Positions 33,295 through 46,440 of a stretch of DNA of 64,000 nucleotides are shown one piece after another. The stretch is from Steromphala cineraria. Its lineage: Eukaryota > Mollusca > Gastropoda > Trochida > Trochidae. Made by a program: the position numbers and the translations under genes. The first letter of the stretch is position 1. Each line of letters starts with the position of its first letter. Below the pieces are notes generated by a model. That model was not told the origin of the DNA, did not search any database, and saw nothing but the letters and a program-made list of their open reading frames with translations. The stretch spans positions 4,432,593 to 4,496,592 of the forward strand of contig OU744727.1 of the NCBI GenBank assembly GCA_916613615.1, in the 5' to 3' direction.

Positions 33295-34970
33295 TTGAAG
33301 TATCAAACTCTCCTGACATTGCATGGAACAATATGGATGTTGCTAACATAGCTATTGACAGTTTGCCATGGTCGATTACTACTCTTGAAAACGTTGCAGG
33401 GTATGCATTTGGGTGTTTGCAAATAAATATAAATTAATCTTGTCGTCTTTTTCATTGAATAAAATAATTATACATTCAAAACACACATCCACGTTTAAAA
33501 TGGCTACATTTAAAAGATAAATGAATTTTGGGGCAGGTAATCATTTCATAAAAATGACATACAACACTTATTGAGTCGGTGTCGAATATGCAACAGCTCA
33601 CAGTGAACGTGCATTTCAAATGTTCAAAATCATTGTAAGGTCGCTACCTTTTTGACAAAAGTGTAAGGGGCCCCTTTTAGTGAACAATCCTTAAAGCAAC
33701 CCATCCTCATAACATCCTTTCCCTATTTGTGAAAATCAGTTAAAAGGGCGAAGATTTATCATGTCCTAACTCTACAATGAGGATAGAACTTTAGCTGTAG
33801 CTTGTTGTTTGTGGAGTTGCACCTGCAAGTTAGAACATCTGTTTGATTTGCTTTGATCTTCAACGTCTTCCACATTAACTTTATTCACTGCTCACTTCTT
33901 GTTGCCATTTAACGAGTAATTCTTAAACATATTGCCATGATGAGGTTTCTAAAGATAGAAACTTACGTGTTAATTGTAGTCTTTTGTAAAGTTATTCGAC
34001 TTAATTGAAAGTGAAGTTTCATTTTATATTAATTGAGGTACCTATCAATTTGACACTTTGTGGAGGGGCTGTTAGGGGCGGGTTAAGGTATAGGCATCCC
34101 TAATGCCCTTGGCTAGAGGGATATCTCTTGAATCGAATTGGTAGAGTGTCTGCCTCTCAACTCAGAGAGCCGCTGTTGAGGTAATCTCATTTCTGTTACA
34201 CTTACATAAATTGTCTTTAGTTGCTAGACCACAAATATAGTGTAAAGCAAATTGTTTCATGTTTTAGTTTATTAACTGAAGCGCCAAATTATCATTCGTT
34301 ACACACACTACTGTTTCGTGAATCTGAATTATCGTCCGATAGCTTCAAACATAACACGTGCGGAACTATTTTTCCAAACCTTACTTGTCAAGTTTCTATT
34401 TTTTAAAATGTAGTTTTTTTCTAAGGATCTGTAACGTACATGTGTGTACTGTCGAACCTCGTTTATCCGTTACACATGAAAATCGTCCGGATAGCTAGCC
34501 GTTATCTGGATGCTATATCAGTACAAATATACAGACGAGCTTTGAAAATCGGCGTCCGGATAAGTGAGTACATTTACTTAAGAAAATATTCATTCCGGAT
34601 AAGCGAGCTTCGACTGTACATGAATTCAAAACATAATTAATCCTTCTCTGAATATTTTATGTCTCACACGTGCCGAGCATGCACAGTTCATTTTCTCCCT
34701 TCCTTGGTGAATAGACTGTTAAGATTTAAATTACACGGGATATTTCACAACAAATACGATAATATAACTTAGCTCGTGTTTTGATGTTCATTGTGTGCTA
34801 CCTCTGTTTTATGACGCCCAAATCAAAGGATGCATTAGATAGATTAGGGTACTTTGTAGCTTGTGTTCTCACAAAATACCTCAACTAAAATGAAATGACG
34901 CGTTATGAACATTATATTATCCAATTCATTTGGATTAGGCTTCTCTTCGCTCAAAACTTCATTTCATGAC
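33295..34970. other. AT-rich intergenic, no gene seen
   Basis: No exon or RNA gene supported. A tRNA-like phrase at about 34136-34170 lacks a complete cloverleaf. Confidence 0.45.
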
Positions 34971-35720
34971 AATGGGAGGAAAGCCTCTGAGTAAACACGG
35001 GACCTGAAAGGCGAAAGGTGACAGAAGAAATTTTCACTGTACAATATTAAAACCCTGTTATGTAGAAATTAAGGGAATGAATTCGGGAGCTTGTGAAAAT
35101 ATTTATGCACCTTTTACCAAATTAATTTCAGCGTTTCTTTTCAGCGAGGTCCTCGGCCTATCGCTAATGACATCTCTGGGGGAACTGATTGACAGTGATG
35201 ACTGATATTAAACTTTATTAAAGTAGCCGCAGCACCGTCAGATCCCACTGCCCCTCCCTGCTGAGAAAGGGAGATAATTACCCGGACCCCACAAACACAG
35301 CGCTCCACTCGCCCATATCTGTAGCCATATGGCTCGGCGGTGGGACACACTTATGACGCGTGGGTTAGCACGCGACTCTATATTCACGCTGTATTACTAC
35401 GCGTCCGCCATTACGGGACTTCAAAGCCTCTTGCCCTGTTCAACGCAGCGCAATGAACCGTAGACTAGGAGGAAGCGTGCTGGGGGCCGGGGAGGGGGAT
35501 CTCGGGAGGGGCAGGCGGGTGGGTGAGTCCCCCGGGTCTGAAGGCATGTGGTCGGTATTAGAGACTGATTAGCAACATGTGCCAACACAGAGCGACGTCT
35601 CCCTAACAGTTGTTGTATGGGAGCTACCTGCAATATACACACTACCTTGCCGAGACAGGTATAGGCTGTATAGGACACCCATCTGTGATGAGTGCAGTCC
35701 ATCTGTTGTAGATCAGGACC
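34971..35720. promoter_or_regulatory. GC-richer island with perfect PBX-MEIS site (candidate enhancer)
   Basis: Contains TGATTGACAG at 35186-35195, the composite PBX-MEIS/PREP decamer. GTAAACA, a forkhead core, lies at about 34992, and TAAT cores are nearby. CpG content is visibly higher than in the flanks (for example ATGACGCGTGG at about 35352 and ACGCGTCCGCC at about 35399). Overlapping ORFs on both strands are of chance type. Confidence 0.38.
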
Positions 35721-38700
35721 AATTTAGACATCAAACGTCTCCCGTTATTTTTATGAATAATTGCTTTGGGATAATCGGAACGTTTTCGACATTTTAAAGT
35801 GATACAGGTGTTATGTCATGAGTAATGTTGGCATTTCAGGCTACTCTCTATGATTTAAATGAGGATGAAACGTTTACCTACATATGATAAAACATGTTTC
35901 TCTGTATCTATCTGTGTAAAGTAGATATCTTGATCGTTCTTTTTTTGTTGTTGTTGTTGGGTTGGAGTTTAACGTCTTCTTTCACCATAAGGTGTTCTTT
36001 TTTGTTCACCAATGTTTTTTTAAATCTATTAATAAATGCATTGAAGCGCGTATTTTGGAGATTGTTTTAATTATTTTTCTGAATTAGCATCAGTCAAAAA
36101 TAAAATTTCCTTCAGAGGTTCAAGAAATCTAGTTACTCAATCTGATTAATCTGAGTTGCAGATTAAGTAATCACGCATCAAGCAAAAACGTGCACACGTC
36201 CATTTGAGTGTAAATAACTTTCAATCATCAATCGAATCAGGGAAATGAATCTTGTACATGTAGCTTTACTTAACTTGAAATTTACATAAACCATTTCAGA
36301 TAGATTGTTTACAACTAGTAACATTTGTTTTCGTTTTTGGGAGATTATTTCATTTATCTAAAAACCTATTACAATAGTACAATTCTTTTATGACATACGT
36401 ATAAAATAAATCTGTTTGCGGAAATTTGTATCATATGAAGACTAGACTAAAAATAATCATTTCAATGCGATCAAGATTTAACTTGTGTCAAAAATTATAT
36501 TAAAAGATAGCAAATGATAATCGTTAGTCTGTATTTATTCAGCGATTGATAACAGACATTTTTCAATGATCAAGTTGCAATTGAAATTATAGAAATACAA
36601 ATTTTAATTGACTCTTCTTAATAACAAAGGCACTTTTAAGAAGGCATATTTCAATGGAAAAAAATCTTTTGAAATATTTATTTTGCAGAAATTCTGATGA
36701 AAACAAAGCACACCAGTCTCTAAACAGTCCATTTTAACAAGCAATGCTATTTTATTTTTTCATAGCTTCAAATTACTTTAGAAACTATTTCGAAAGTTCA
36801 ATTCAACAAATTAAAATCCAAATAATTATCCTATAATGACAGTCCATTTTTTATTGGTCTCCATTGTTTTTGGAGATTGAAAGCAGTTTAAAAGACTTTG
36901 TTCTCAAAGACGTTTTGTAACATTGTCCTGGGAGAAAGAAATCGTTTTAGTATTATTTTCGTAGACTGGGGCACCTGTTTTTAACATAATACCGGTATGA
37001 CACAAAGGGTCACAAAAGTCGCGTGCCAAACTATTCCCCTAACAGTACAACCTGCCAGTAGCCATCGTATTCACAAACTTCTTTTAATAAAATAAGTGTA
37101 ACAATGTTTCCAAAACGTTGCACCTGTTTTGACGACACAAGCGACTAAACGCTACAAGGGATGCTGCAAGGTGACGGTTTCTCTCTTTGTCTGTTCATTA
37201 TATGCCCGGATAATTTTGGAGTGGTCACTCGACGATGACGAAAGGAGATTTTTCACCCATTTGTACCACGTGATCCGAAACAACAGAAGGCGGATTTATG
37301 GGGGACAGATAACTTGATTAACTTGGAGTTGACCCCTGAAAAGGTGTGAAGTCACCCGGATGACCTTTTCTGCGGAACCAGCTGACGTGGACGCTTCCGG
37401 GTATTCTATCTTGTATTGTTAAAGTTGTATTTTTTGTTGAGTTATTTTCTTCTATTGCCATAAAGAAATGCGTCAAGAAAAACAATGTGAAGTGATTGTA
37501 TCTGAAACAAAACAAACGTTCTTTTTGAAAATGACATTTTGACAAGGTGTCAAAAAGATCTGCATGAATGATCAAATTTTGTTTATACTCATACCTTAAT
37601 TTCACACTTGACATCACATTTCGTAGTTGTCCAACTTATAACTTTATTTGATATGGGCTATATTTAATTGACAAACTAATGGTCTAACAATATTGAGCTA
37701 TGTTAATCCTAATTGAAATGATTATACCATTTAACCTTCAAAACCATCTAGTTAATTTTTTATATAAAAAATATCCGAAGCAGAACGTAATCATGGATGA
37801 TGTAAATTGCTGAATTGACTTAACAAGCATATTCAATCTAACCTCTCACCATTTTTTCCTCACATTAAATATTAACTCGACATCATCACATGATGACCTA
37901 ATATGATAGTTCCATTAGTACTGTTCGACTCTAACATATTCATGTGAGCATATTAAATATACACTAGATAACTAATTTACATTACCATGTCATAAAAAGA
38001 ATTAATCAAGATTGTTTTCAAACTGAATCAAACTTGGCCTACATCAAGGCTCATTACACTTCCATGGACCGGAATAATGTTCATTCGTTTGTTACATTGT
38101 CTGTTTTTGAATTTTAAGTTAAGAATTATATGTCAAAAACCAGTAATCTAATGTGTAAATGTATACTCTTGATAAGATAAAACACAATTGATGTTTTTCA
38201 GATCGCTTAATTCTTTATACCCAATGAACTCGATTGTTAGATTTTCGACTCGTTTGACCCCTGATGACAAAGCATAATCCCGTTGAGCTCAAATGACAAC
38301 ATCAAGCTTTCAAAAATAACTCGAATAAAATGTACATTTATATCAGCACCAATGTTCTTTAACAATCAGCGTGCTGTAATCTATTTTAAAACGTAATGGT
38401 AGGACATGACACAGTCGTCTCTCAAAGTGACATTGACTAGGGAAATAAGCTTATAACCGTCTGACAACCCATCTTGTCCTCAGCAAGTTATAACTGTCGC
38501 TCATATCCGTGTAAACAAAGGATATCAAATGTGATCATTCAGAAGAATTCTAATGAGAAAATGACATTAATAAGCTCGTAAATCGTGTAAAATTTAAGCC
38601 TGATCTGGAAGCAGGAAATGGCGAATGAGGAAGCTTTACAGAGGAGTTGTGACCCAGGGGAGCTGGTGATTAAGTGAGGAGAAGCTGTTAGGGAGCGGGA

Positions 38701-38746
38701 CATGGCTTAGTGCAGAGATCGGGTTTCATGTAACACCTTCACTGGG
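35721..38746. other. AT-rich intergenic, no gene seen
   Basis: One recognisable item: a GTT-run followed by GGGTTGGAGTTTAACGTC at about 35948-35980, which in reverse reads like the 3' tail of a mollusc SINE/LINE. Otherwise AT-rich without supportable features. Confidence 0.4.
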
Positions 38747-41700
38747 TTCACTGCAGACATAAGGAGCCTTCCTTACTCATAATTGTACTATGTTCACTGC
38801 AGACAAAATGAGGCTTGGTTTCTGATACTTGTACTATGTTCACTGCAGACAGAGGGAGCCTTGCTTTCTCATACTTGTACTATGTTCACAGCAGACAGAA
38901 GGAGCCTTGCTTTCTTAAACCTGTACTATGTTCACTACAGACAGAAATAGCCTTGCTTTCTCATACTTGAACTATGTTCACTGCAGACAGAAGGAGCCTT
39001 GCTTTCTTAAACCTGTACTATGTTCACTACAGACAGAAATAGCTTTGCTTTCTCATACTTGTACTATGTTCACTGCAGACAGAAGGAGCCTTGGTTTCTT
39101 ATACTTGTACTATGTTCACTGCAGACAGAAGGAGCCTTGCTTCCTTATACTTGTACTATGTTCACTGCAGACAGAAGGAGCCTTGCTTCCTTATACTTGT
39201 ACTATGTTCACTGCAGACAGAAGGAGCCTTGCTTCCTTATACTTGTACTCTGTTCACTGCAGACAGAAGGAGCCTTGCTTTCTTATACTTGTACTCTGTT
39301 CACTGCAGACAGAGGGAGCCTTGGTTTCTTATACTTGTACTCTGTTCACTGCAGACAGAAGGAGCCTTGCTTCCTTATACTTGTACTATGTTCACTGCAG
39401 ACAGAAGGAGCCTTGCTTCCTTATACTTGTACTATGTTCACTGCAGACAGAAGGAGCCTTGCTTCCTTATACTTGTACTCTGTTCACTGCAGACAGAGGG
39501 AGCCTTGGTTTCTTATACTTGTACTATGTTCACTGCAGACAGAGGGAGCCTTGCTTTCTTATACTTGTACTCTGTTCACTGCAGACAGAAGGAGCCTTGC
39601 TTTCTTATACTTGTACTATGTTCACTGCAGACAGAAGGAGCCTTGGTTTCTTATACTTGTACTATGTTCACTGCAGACAGAAGGAGCCTTGGTTTCTTAT
39701 ACTTGTACTATATTCACTGCAGACAGTAGGACCCTTGCTTTCTTATACTTGTTCTATGTTCACTGCAGACAGAAGGAGCCTTGCTTCCTTATACTTGTAC
39801 TCTGTTCACTGCAGACAGAAGGAGCCTTGCTTCCTTATACTTGTACTCTGTTCACTGCAGACAGAAGGAGCCTTGCTTTCTTATACTTGTACTATGCTCA
39901 CTGCAGACAGAGGGAGCCTTGCTTTCTTATACTTGTACTATGTTCACTGCAGACAGAAGGAGCCTTGGTTTCTTATACTTGTACTCTGTTCACTGCAGAC
40001 AGAAGGAGCCTTGCTTCCTTATACTTGTACTATGTTCACTGCAGACAGAAGGAGCCTTGGTTCCTTATACTTGTACTCTGTTCACTGCAGACAGAGGGAG
40101 CCTTGGTTTCTTATACTTGTACTCTGTTCACTGCAGACAGAGGGAGCCTTGCTTCCTTATACTTGTACTATGTTCACTGCAGACAGAAGGAGCCTTGCTT
40201 TCTTATACTTGTACTATGTTCACTGCAGACAGAAGGAGCCTTGGTTTCTTATACTTGTACTATATTCACTGCAGACAGTAGGACCCTTGCTTTCTTATAC
40301 TTGTTCTATGTTCACTGCAGACAGAAGGAGCCTTGCTTCCTTATACTTGTACTCTGTTCACTGCAGACAGAAGGAGCCTTGCTTCCTTATACTTGTACTC
40401 TGTTCACTGCAGACAGAGGGAGCCTTGGTTTCTTATACTTGTACTATGTTCTCTGCAGACAGAAGGAGCCTTGCTTTCTTATACTTGTACTATGTTCACT
40501 GCAGACAGAAGGAGCCTTGCTTCCTTATACTTGTACTATGTTCACTGCAGACAGAAGGAGCCTTGCTTTCTTTTACTTGTACTATGCTCACTGCAGACAG
40601 AGGGAGCCTTGGTTTCTTATACTTGTACTATGTTCTCTGCAGACAGAAGGAGCCTTGCTTTCTTATACTTGTACTCTGTTCACTGCAGACAGAAGGAGCC
40701 TTGCTTCCTTATACTTGTACTCTGTTCACTGCAGACAGTAGGAGCCTTGCTTTCTTATACTTGTACTATGTTCACTGCAGACAGTAGGAGCCTTGGTTTC
40801 TTATACTTGTACTCTGTTCACTGCAGACAGAGGGAGCCTTGGTTTCTTATACTTGTACTATGTTCACTGCAGACAGAAGGAGCCTTGCTTCCTTATACTT
40901 GTACTCTGTTCACTGCAGACAGAAGGAGCCTTGCTTCCTTATACTTGTACTATGTTCACTGCAGACAGAGGGAGCCTTGGTTTCTTATACTTGTACTATG
41001 TTCACTGCAGACAGAGGGAGCCTTGGTTTCTTATACTTGTACTATGTTCAGTGTAGACAGAAGGAGCCTTGCTTTCTTATACTTGTACTATGTTCACTGT
41101 AGACTGTAGGAGCCTTGCTTTCTTATACTTGTACTATGTTCACTGCAGACAGAAGGAGCCTTGCTTTCTTATACTTGTACTATGCTCACTGTAGACTGTA
41201 GGAACATTGCTTTCTTATACTTGTACTATGCTCACTGTAGACTGTAGGAGCCTTGCTTTCTTATACTTGTACTATGTTCACTGTAGACTGTAGGAACATT
41301 GCTTTCTTATACTTGTACTATGCTCACTGTAGACTGTAGGAACCTTGCTTTCTTATACTTGTACTATGCTCACTGTAGACTGTAGGAGCCTTGCTTTCTT
41401 ATACTTGTACTATGTTCACTGTAGACTGTAGGAACATTGCTTTCTTATACTTGTACTATGCTCACTGTAGACTGTAGGAGCCTTGCTTTCTTATACTTGT
41501 ACTATGTTCACTGTAGACTGTAGGAACATTGCTTTCTTATACTTGTACTATGCTCACTGTAGACTGTAGGAACATTGCTTTCTTATACTTGTTCTATGCT
41601 CACTGTAGACTGTAGGAACATTGCTTTCTTATACTTGTACTATGCTCACTGTAGACTGTAGGAACATTGCTTTCTTATACTTGTACTATGCTCACTGTAG

Positions 41701-42341
41701 ACTGTAGGAGCCTTGCTTTCTTATACTTGTACTATGTTCACTGCAAACAGGAGGAGCCTTGCTTTCTTATATTTGTACTATGTTCACTGTAGACTTAGGA
41801 ACATTGCTTTCTTATACTTGTACTATGCTCACTGCAGACAGAGGAGCCTTGCTTTCTTATACTTGTACTATGTTCACAGCAGACAGAAGGAGCCTTGCTT
41901 TCTTATACTTGTACTATGCTCACTGCAGACAGAAGGAGCCTTGCTTTCTTATACTTGTACTATGTTCACTGCAGACAGAAGGACCCTTGCTTTCTTATAC
42001 TTGTACTATATTCACTGCAAACAGAAGGAGCCTTGCTTTCTTATACTTGTATTATGTTCACTGCAGACAGGAGGAGCCTTGCTTTCTTATACTTGTACTC
42101 TGTTCACTGCAGACAGAAGGAGCCTTGCTTTCTTATACTTGTACTATGTTCACTGCAGACAGAAGGAGCCTTGCTTTCTTATACTTGTATTATGTTCACT
42201 GCAGACAGAAGGAGCCTTGCTTTCTTATACTTGTATTATGTTCACTGCAGACAGAAGGAGCCTTGCTTTCTTATACTTGTATTATGTTCACTGCAGACAG
42301 AAGGAGCCTTGCTTTCTTATACTTGTACTATGCTCACTGCA
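38747..42341 (+). repeat. 46-bp minisatellite array, about 78 units
   Basis: The unit begins TTCACTGCAGACAGAAGG and continues with GAGCCTTGCTTTCTTATACT and GTACTATG. Unit edges are degraded at the left (38747-38960, partly as 92-bp dimers). A variant sub-array with TGTAGACTGTAGGAACATTG occupies about 41090-41710. Because 46 = 3x15+1 and the unit has no stop in any forward phase, all three frames are open for long distances (for example 38928-40787 and 39020-40741). These ORFs are repeat artefacts unless transcription is shown. A 552-bp (12-unit) block is duplicated within the array. Confidence 0.95.
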
Positions 42342-45300
42342 CATTTTCGGTGCATTGGATGAAGTTCTGGATTTTGCATTGTTTATTTCTGGAACCTTAT
42401 TCATTGCATTCTATTTACTGGCATTATTTGTAATCGTGAAAATAAGTAACATTTCATTGTAAAGTTTATTGCTGTCTTTGTTTGAAATAAGCAGTTTCTT
42501 TAGAAAATGTTCTATTTATGAGTCGATAGTGAACACCAAGCGTATCACTCACAAAGTTGTTGCATGTGATGATGCAGAGGTAGTATGGACAGGCCTTCCC
42601 CTGCTTACCGTAAACTTGTTTCCTTGCTGGTGTATCATGCAAATATCATGGAATGGTTTATGTTAAGTAAGGTGATATGGAGTTAAGCGCCGCTTTCAAG
42701 AGTATCACTTATTTTGCGGCTGCTATTATTATCGCAGGGAGAAAGCCCGGAGCACTATTGTTACAATGTATTGCGGTTAAACCTGCGAGCAACGACTGGA
42801 GCTAGCGAACCATCGGTGGCGAATGGTTTAGATGTCATTGAATAACTTTTGACCTTTGACCTACAAATTACCATTTTAACTTCATTTTGGATAGTCTCTT
42901 ATCCAGTGTAAAATTCGGAATAATGTCACAATGAAAAAGATAGAAAAGGTCACTCTTTAATCTGATTTTGTTGAATTTTATTCCATAACGACTCTTTGAG
43001 AAAAATATCATTTGGTGCAAAGGATCAAATATGACTTACTTACAAAAACAGTTACGGTTAACTGTTAGGTATGACATGCCAATATGTCAACGTACAATGA
43101 ATGTCTACTTCTGTTGTTTTTTACATTTCGTTAGGTTTTCGCCATGCTACGACGTCTCAAAGAAATCTCAAATTATATAATATTTCGTTACTACATACAG
43201 GTAAGTAGACAAATTAAAGCCAGTTGTTGGTAGTTATGATCATGGATTTTTAATTTATCTGAAACTTTTATTTCAATTCCATGTTTGATAAAAGCATTGT
43301 ATTGAATTTATGTACGTATAGTAAAATATTTTCTTTTATTTTTTGAATTGTTGTAATTTTCTGGCGTTTCAATTTCATTTTGTTATTATATCGTCATGAT
43401 ACGGCATTTGTATTTCATTGCGATGTTTGGTATACTATCGTATTATTGCTTGGTGCCCCAAAGGGCACCAAGTATTATGATTTGATTCTCCTAAAACTTT
43501 TCTGAATTCTCTCTATATTACTCTTGATATTTTCAAAGGGAAGCCGCGCCAATCACATGTGTTGTATCCAAATCAAAAGACCAATGAACAGAGCTGTAGC
43601 AAAAATGCATTACGTCACCATGTGGGTAATACAAAATATTTGGCACATTAAACTGTGGAATATGATTTCGCTTTAAATGTCATGTTAAAAGAGAAACAAT
43701 ATTTTCTATTAAAGACGCTGATAAATGTTAACAGACTCAATCAAAAACATCTTCATTTGATGAAGAGTCTGCATTTGTTCCAGATAAGAGCATTATTTCG
43801 CATTCAATAATCGCAGAATCCACTTTTTTATAACCCACGAGATTTAATTTCACGCTGGGCTCGCCTTTTAAAAGTAATGTTTGTGTAAGAACGATGGTGA
43901 CATCGAAAAAAGACTTATGTTTACTAATAGGTAGATCACTTACGACCACGTGACAAGTCATACTTAACGATGTCACTAAATGTTTACGTTGAAAACATGT
44001 ATTTATTATCAGAGCTACTGAAATTGACTCGTGCTTTATTTAGAATATGACCTACATCGCTGGTTCCATACGGTCACTATAAGGCCGCGGCTTAGCTCAG
44101 CGGAGCTGGGTTGAAATCCCGTCAGATCATCGGAAAGTATTTTGTTTATTATCTGTAATACTACATTAACCAGCATGACAAGGAGATATGGTTTTGGCAG
44201 TACGTTTTGCACAATTTCCTGTCATTGTCAACGCTACATGGCAACCCATGCAGTGCTTTTACTTCAAGTAACAACATCACAATGCCATAACATCATAAAC
44301 TGTCACTGTCACATCACTGTCTTGAAAATCTAGTGTTGTTGTGTTCAGAGATTTACATTTTTTCTCTGAGATCTCAAAAAGAGTGAATTTGAATGATAAA
44401 TAGAATATCACCCTCGTGTGTTTTGATTTGAAATATACCAACAATCGTTGATGAATGTAAAAAATATTCATAACTTTCAGCAATTCGTGTTGATAGAAAT
44501 TAATTTTGTGAAATTAACTTTGAGTAATACTCGTGTTAATATTACTGCTGTTATCCAGTATTGTATATATTATCACCCAAATTGTTCGACAAATCACAAT
44601 CTCCTTCATCTGCTTATGTGGCACCAAGCATGCCTTTTTAAAGGCTTTTCTTGTTACTAGATATCACATTTAATATCCAGTATTTTCCCATGTTTTGTCC
44701 ATGAATTGTTATCATTGTTTGGAACTTGTTTTTCGCTATCAAGTTTATAAAACAGGTTTTTTTCCTTGAATTTCACTGTCATTGTCATGCTAGTTCCATG
44801 ACTTGAAACTCGTTTTTTTTAAATCGTTTGAAACAATGATATTTTTATTTGTTTTTATTTTGTTTCACTGCCATGCTTGATACATATAGTGTCATTATTT
44901 CCCACAAATAAGCTTCTTTACAAGATTCACTTAAAATATCAAAGACATTCTGCATTTTACCACGAGGTCTTTCTTTTTTCAGTTTGAAATCAAGGTTATT
45001 TGAGTTGGTTTGGAATGATGCACGATATGGCAAATTTACATTGTGAAGGGACAATGATAAAGGTAACATCTTCAATGCAGCAGTCTTAGTATGAAGCGAC
45101 CCTCTACTAGACCTTACCAGACTCAATATCGGAGTGAAACCGGTAATATTGAGGCTAGGTTTACTTAGACTGTCAATGCAGACAACTGGAGCTAAAAACC
45201 CTACTGTCAGGACACCCTGCTTTACTGCTCTTCTGTTTATAATTTCATTTGATGTCGTAAGTTAGTAAAGTATTGCTCCAGAAATTCAAAACTAGTCAAA

Positions 45301-46440
45301 GATTGTTTTAATAACATCATTTGGCTTCTGTGTAGTATTGTGCAGAAATTCTGTTGACACTGTCGTACAACCGACAAAGCTATTTTAAAGCTTCTTTCAA
45401 ATTTCAAAACCATTTCTCTGTTACCTCTGTCTCTGTTATGTAGAGATTACCTAAAATGACATGTTATACATTTACCAAATTATTTTTAAGGAGTTTGGGA
45501 ATATTCCGACTTTTCAATTTGAATGATACGACCAACCAAAGAAGACATAATCGCTACCAAAATCGCCACTTATTAAAATGTATGTTGAATATGTGACGTT
45601 TAAAGGTACAAGACTAAATGTTCTGTTAAATTACATGTTAGACAAACCATTCAGAGCCAGCAACAATTAACAAATAGAAAAATAATTTACTTTTTGTGAT
45701 ATATTCCCGTTTCGCAGAGATATAGCCTCTTCGGAGGACGAATGGTTGTTTTATTTCATCAACAAGGAAACCGAAATTTAAATTTCTTAATTTCAAGGAA
45801 GAGGAGCCCACGATCTATAATCGCCGTTACCCGACAGAACTTCAGCATTTATCATTGTACATAGTTTGAAAACTACCATATAATCGTATGATATCATGCT
45901 TGTAATTTTATTTGATTGGTTTACATTTCAAGATGCTGTTGTAATACCATAAAGTATACATTTCTGGATGTAAAGTTTGTTGAAAGTGTTTTTTTTAATC
46001 ACATCACGTGTTGCCATTATTAAAGAAATCTATTCCCAACACTCATTTTAGCAGATCCAATGAGTGCAATCTCAAAACATCTGTATTCGACACTACCAAA
46101 AACCCCAATATTTGTCAGTTCGCATAAAATATGTAATTGTTATAAAAATATATACAAGATACAAAATGATGATTTTTAGAATTAGAAGTCACTGGAAAAC
46201 ACTAAAAACGGTTTGGATATGTTAAAATGGGATATGTTACTTTTTTTTATATAAAATATGATCCTTTGAGTACCGAAATAAAGATTGAACATATGAGCGC
46301 TACAATTTTGTATAGGTCCTTAATTTAAAAAAATAATCTTCTCTCTGTGGAGACATAGACATACCACTCTGTGTTTTTCACGTGAGTAAATTTCGATGAC
46401 ATCGATTTGATATATGATGATATAGAACGAAGCGGAAAGC
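42342..46440. other. AT-rich intergenic, no gene seen
   Basis: No supported gene. It holds a perfect hairpin CTTGGTGCCC-CAAA-GGGCACCAAG at 43449-43472, probably the end of an unidentified element. A short tRNA-like phrase at 44085-44125 is too short for a tRNA. Confidence 0.45.

Noticed and set aside
34130..34185. Second tRNA-like phrase (TTGGTAGAGTGTCTGCCTCTC)
   Set aside because: No T-arm/B-box at the right distance and no closing stem. At most an old SINE fragment.
35141..35702. Minus-strand ORFs of 69 and 93 codons
   Set aside because: Arg/Pro/Cys-rich readings of CpG-rich DNA, without splice or domain support.
38928..42462. Several large overlapping ORFs (up to 619 codons) on the plus strand
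   Set aside because: They are the 46-bp minisatellite read in different phases. The products are cyclic permutations of one 46-residue string with no independent coding evidence. Kept only as a finding to test.
43449..43472. Hairpin CTTGGTGCCC/GGGCACCAAG as a transcription terminator or Helitron end
   Set aside because: No T-run, CTRR end or partner terminus could be placed. Left as an unidentified element end.
44085..44125. tRNA-like phrase (TTAGCTCAGCGG ... GGTTGAAATCCC)
   Set aside because: A-box and B-box are too close together. There is no room for an anticodon arm and no acceptor-stem pairing.
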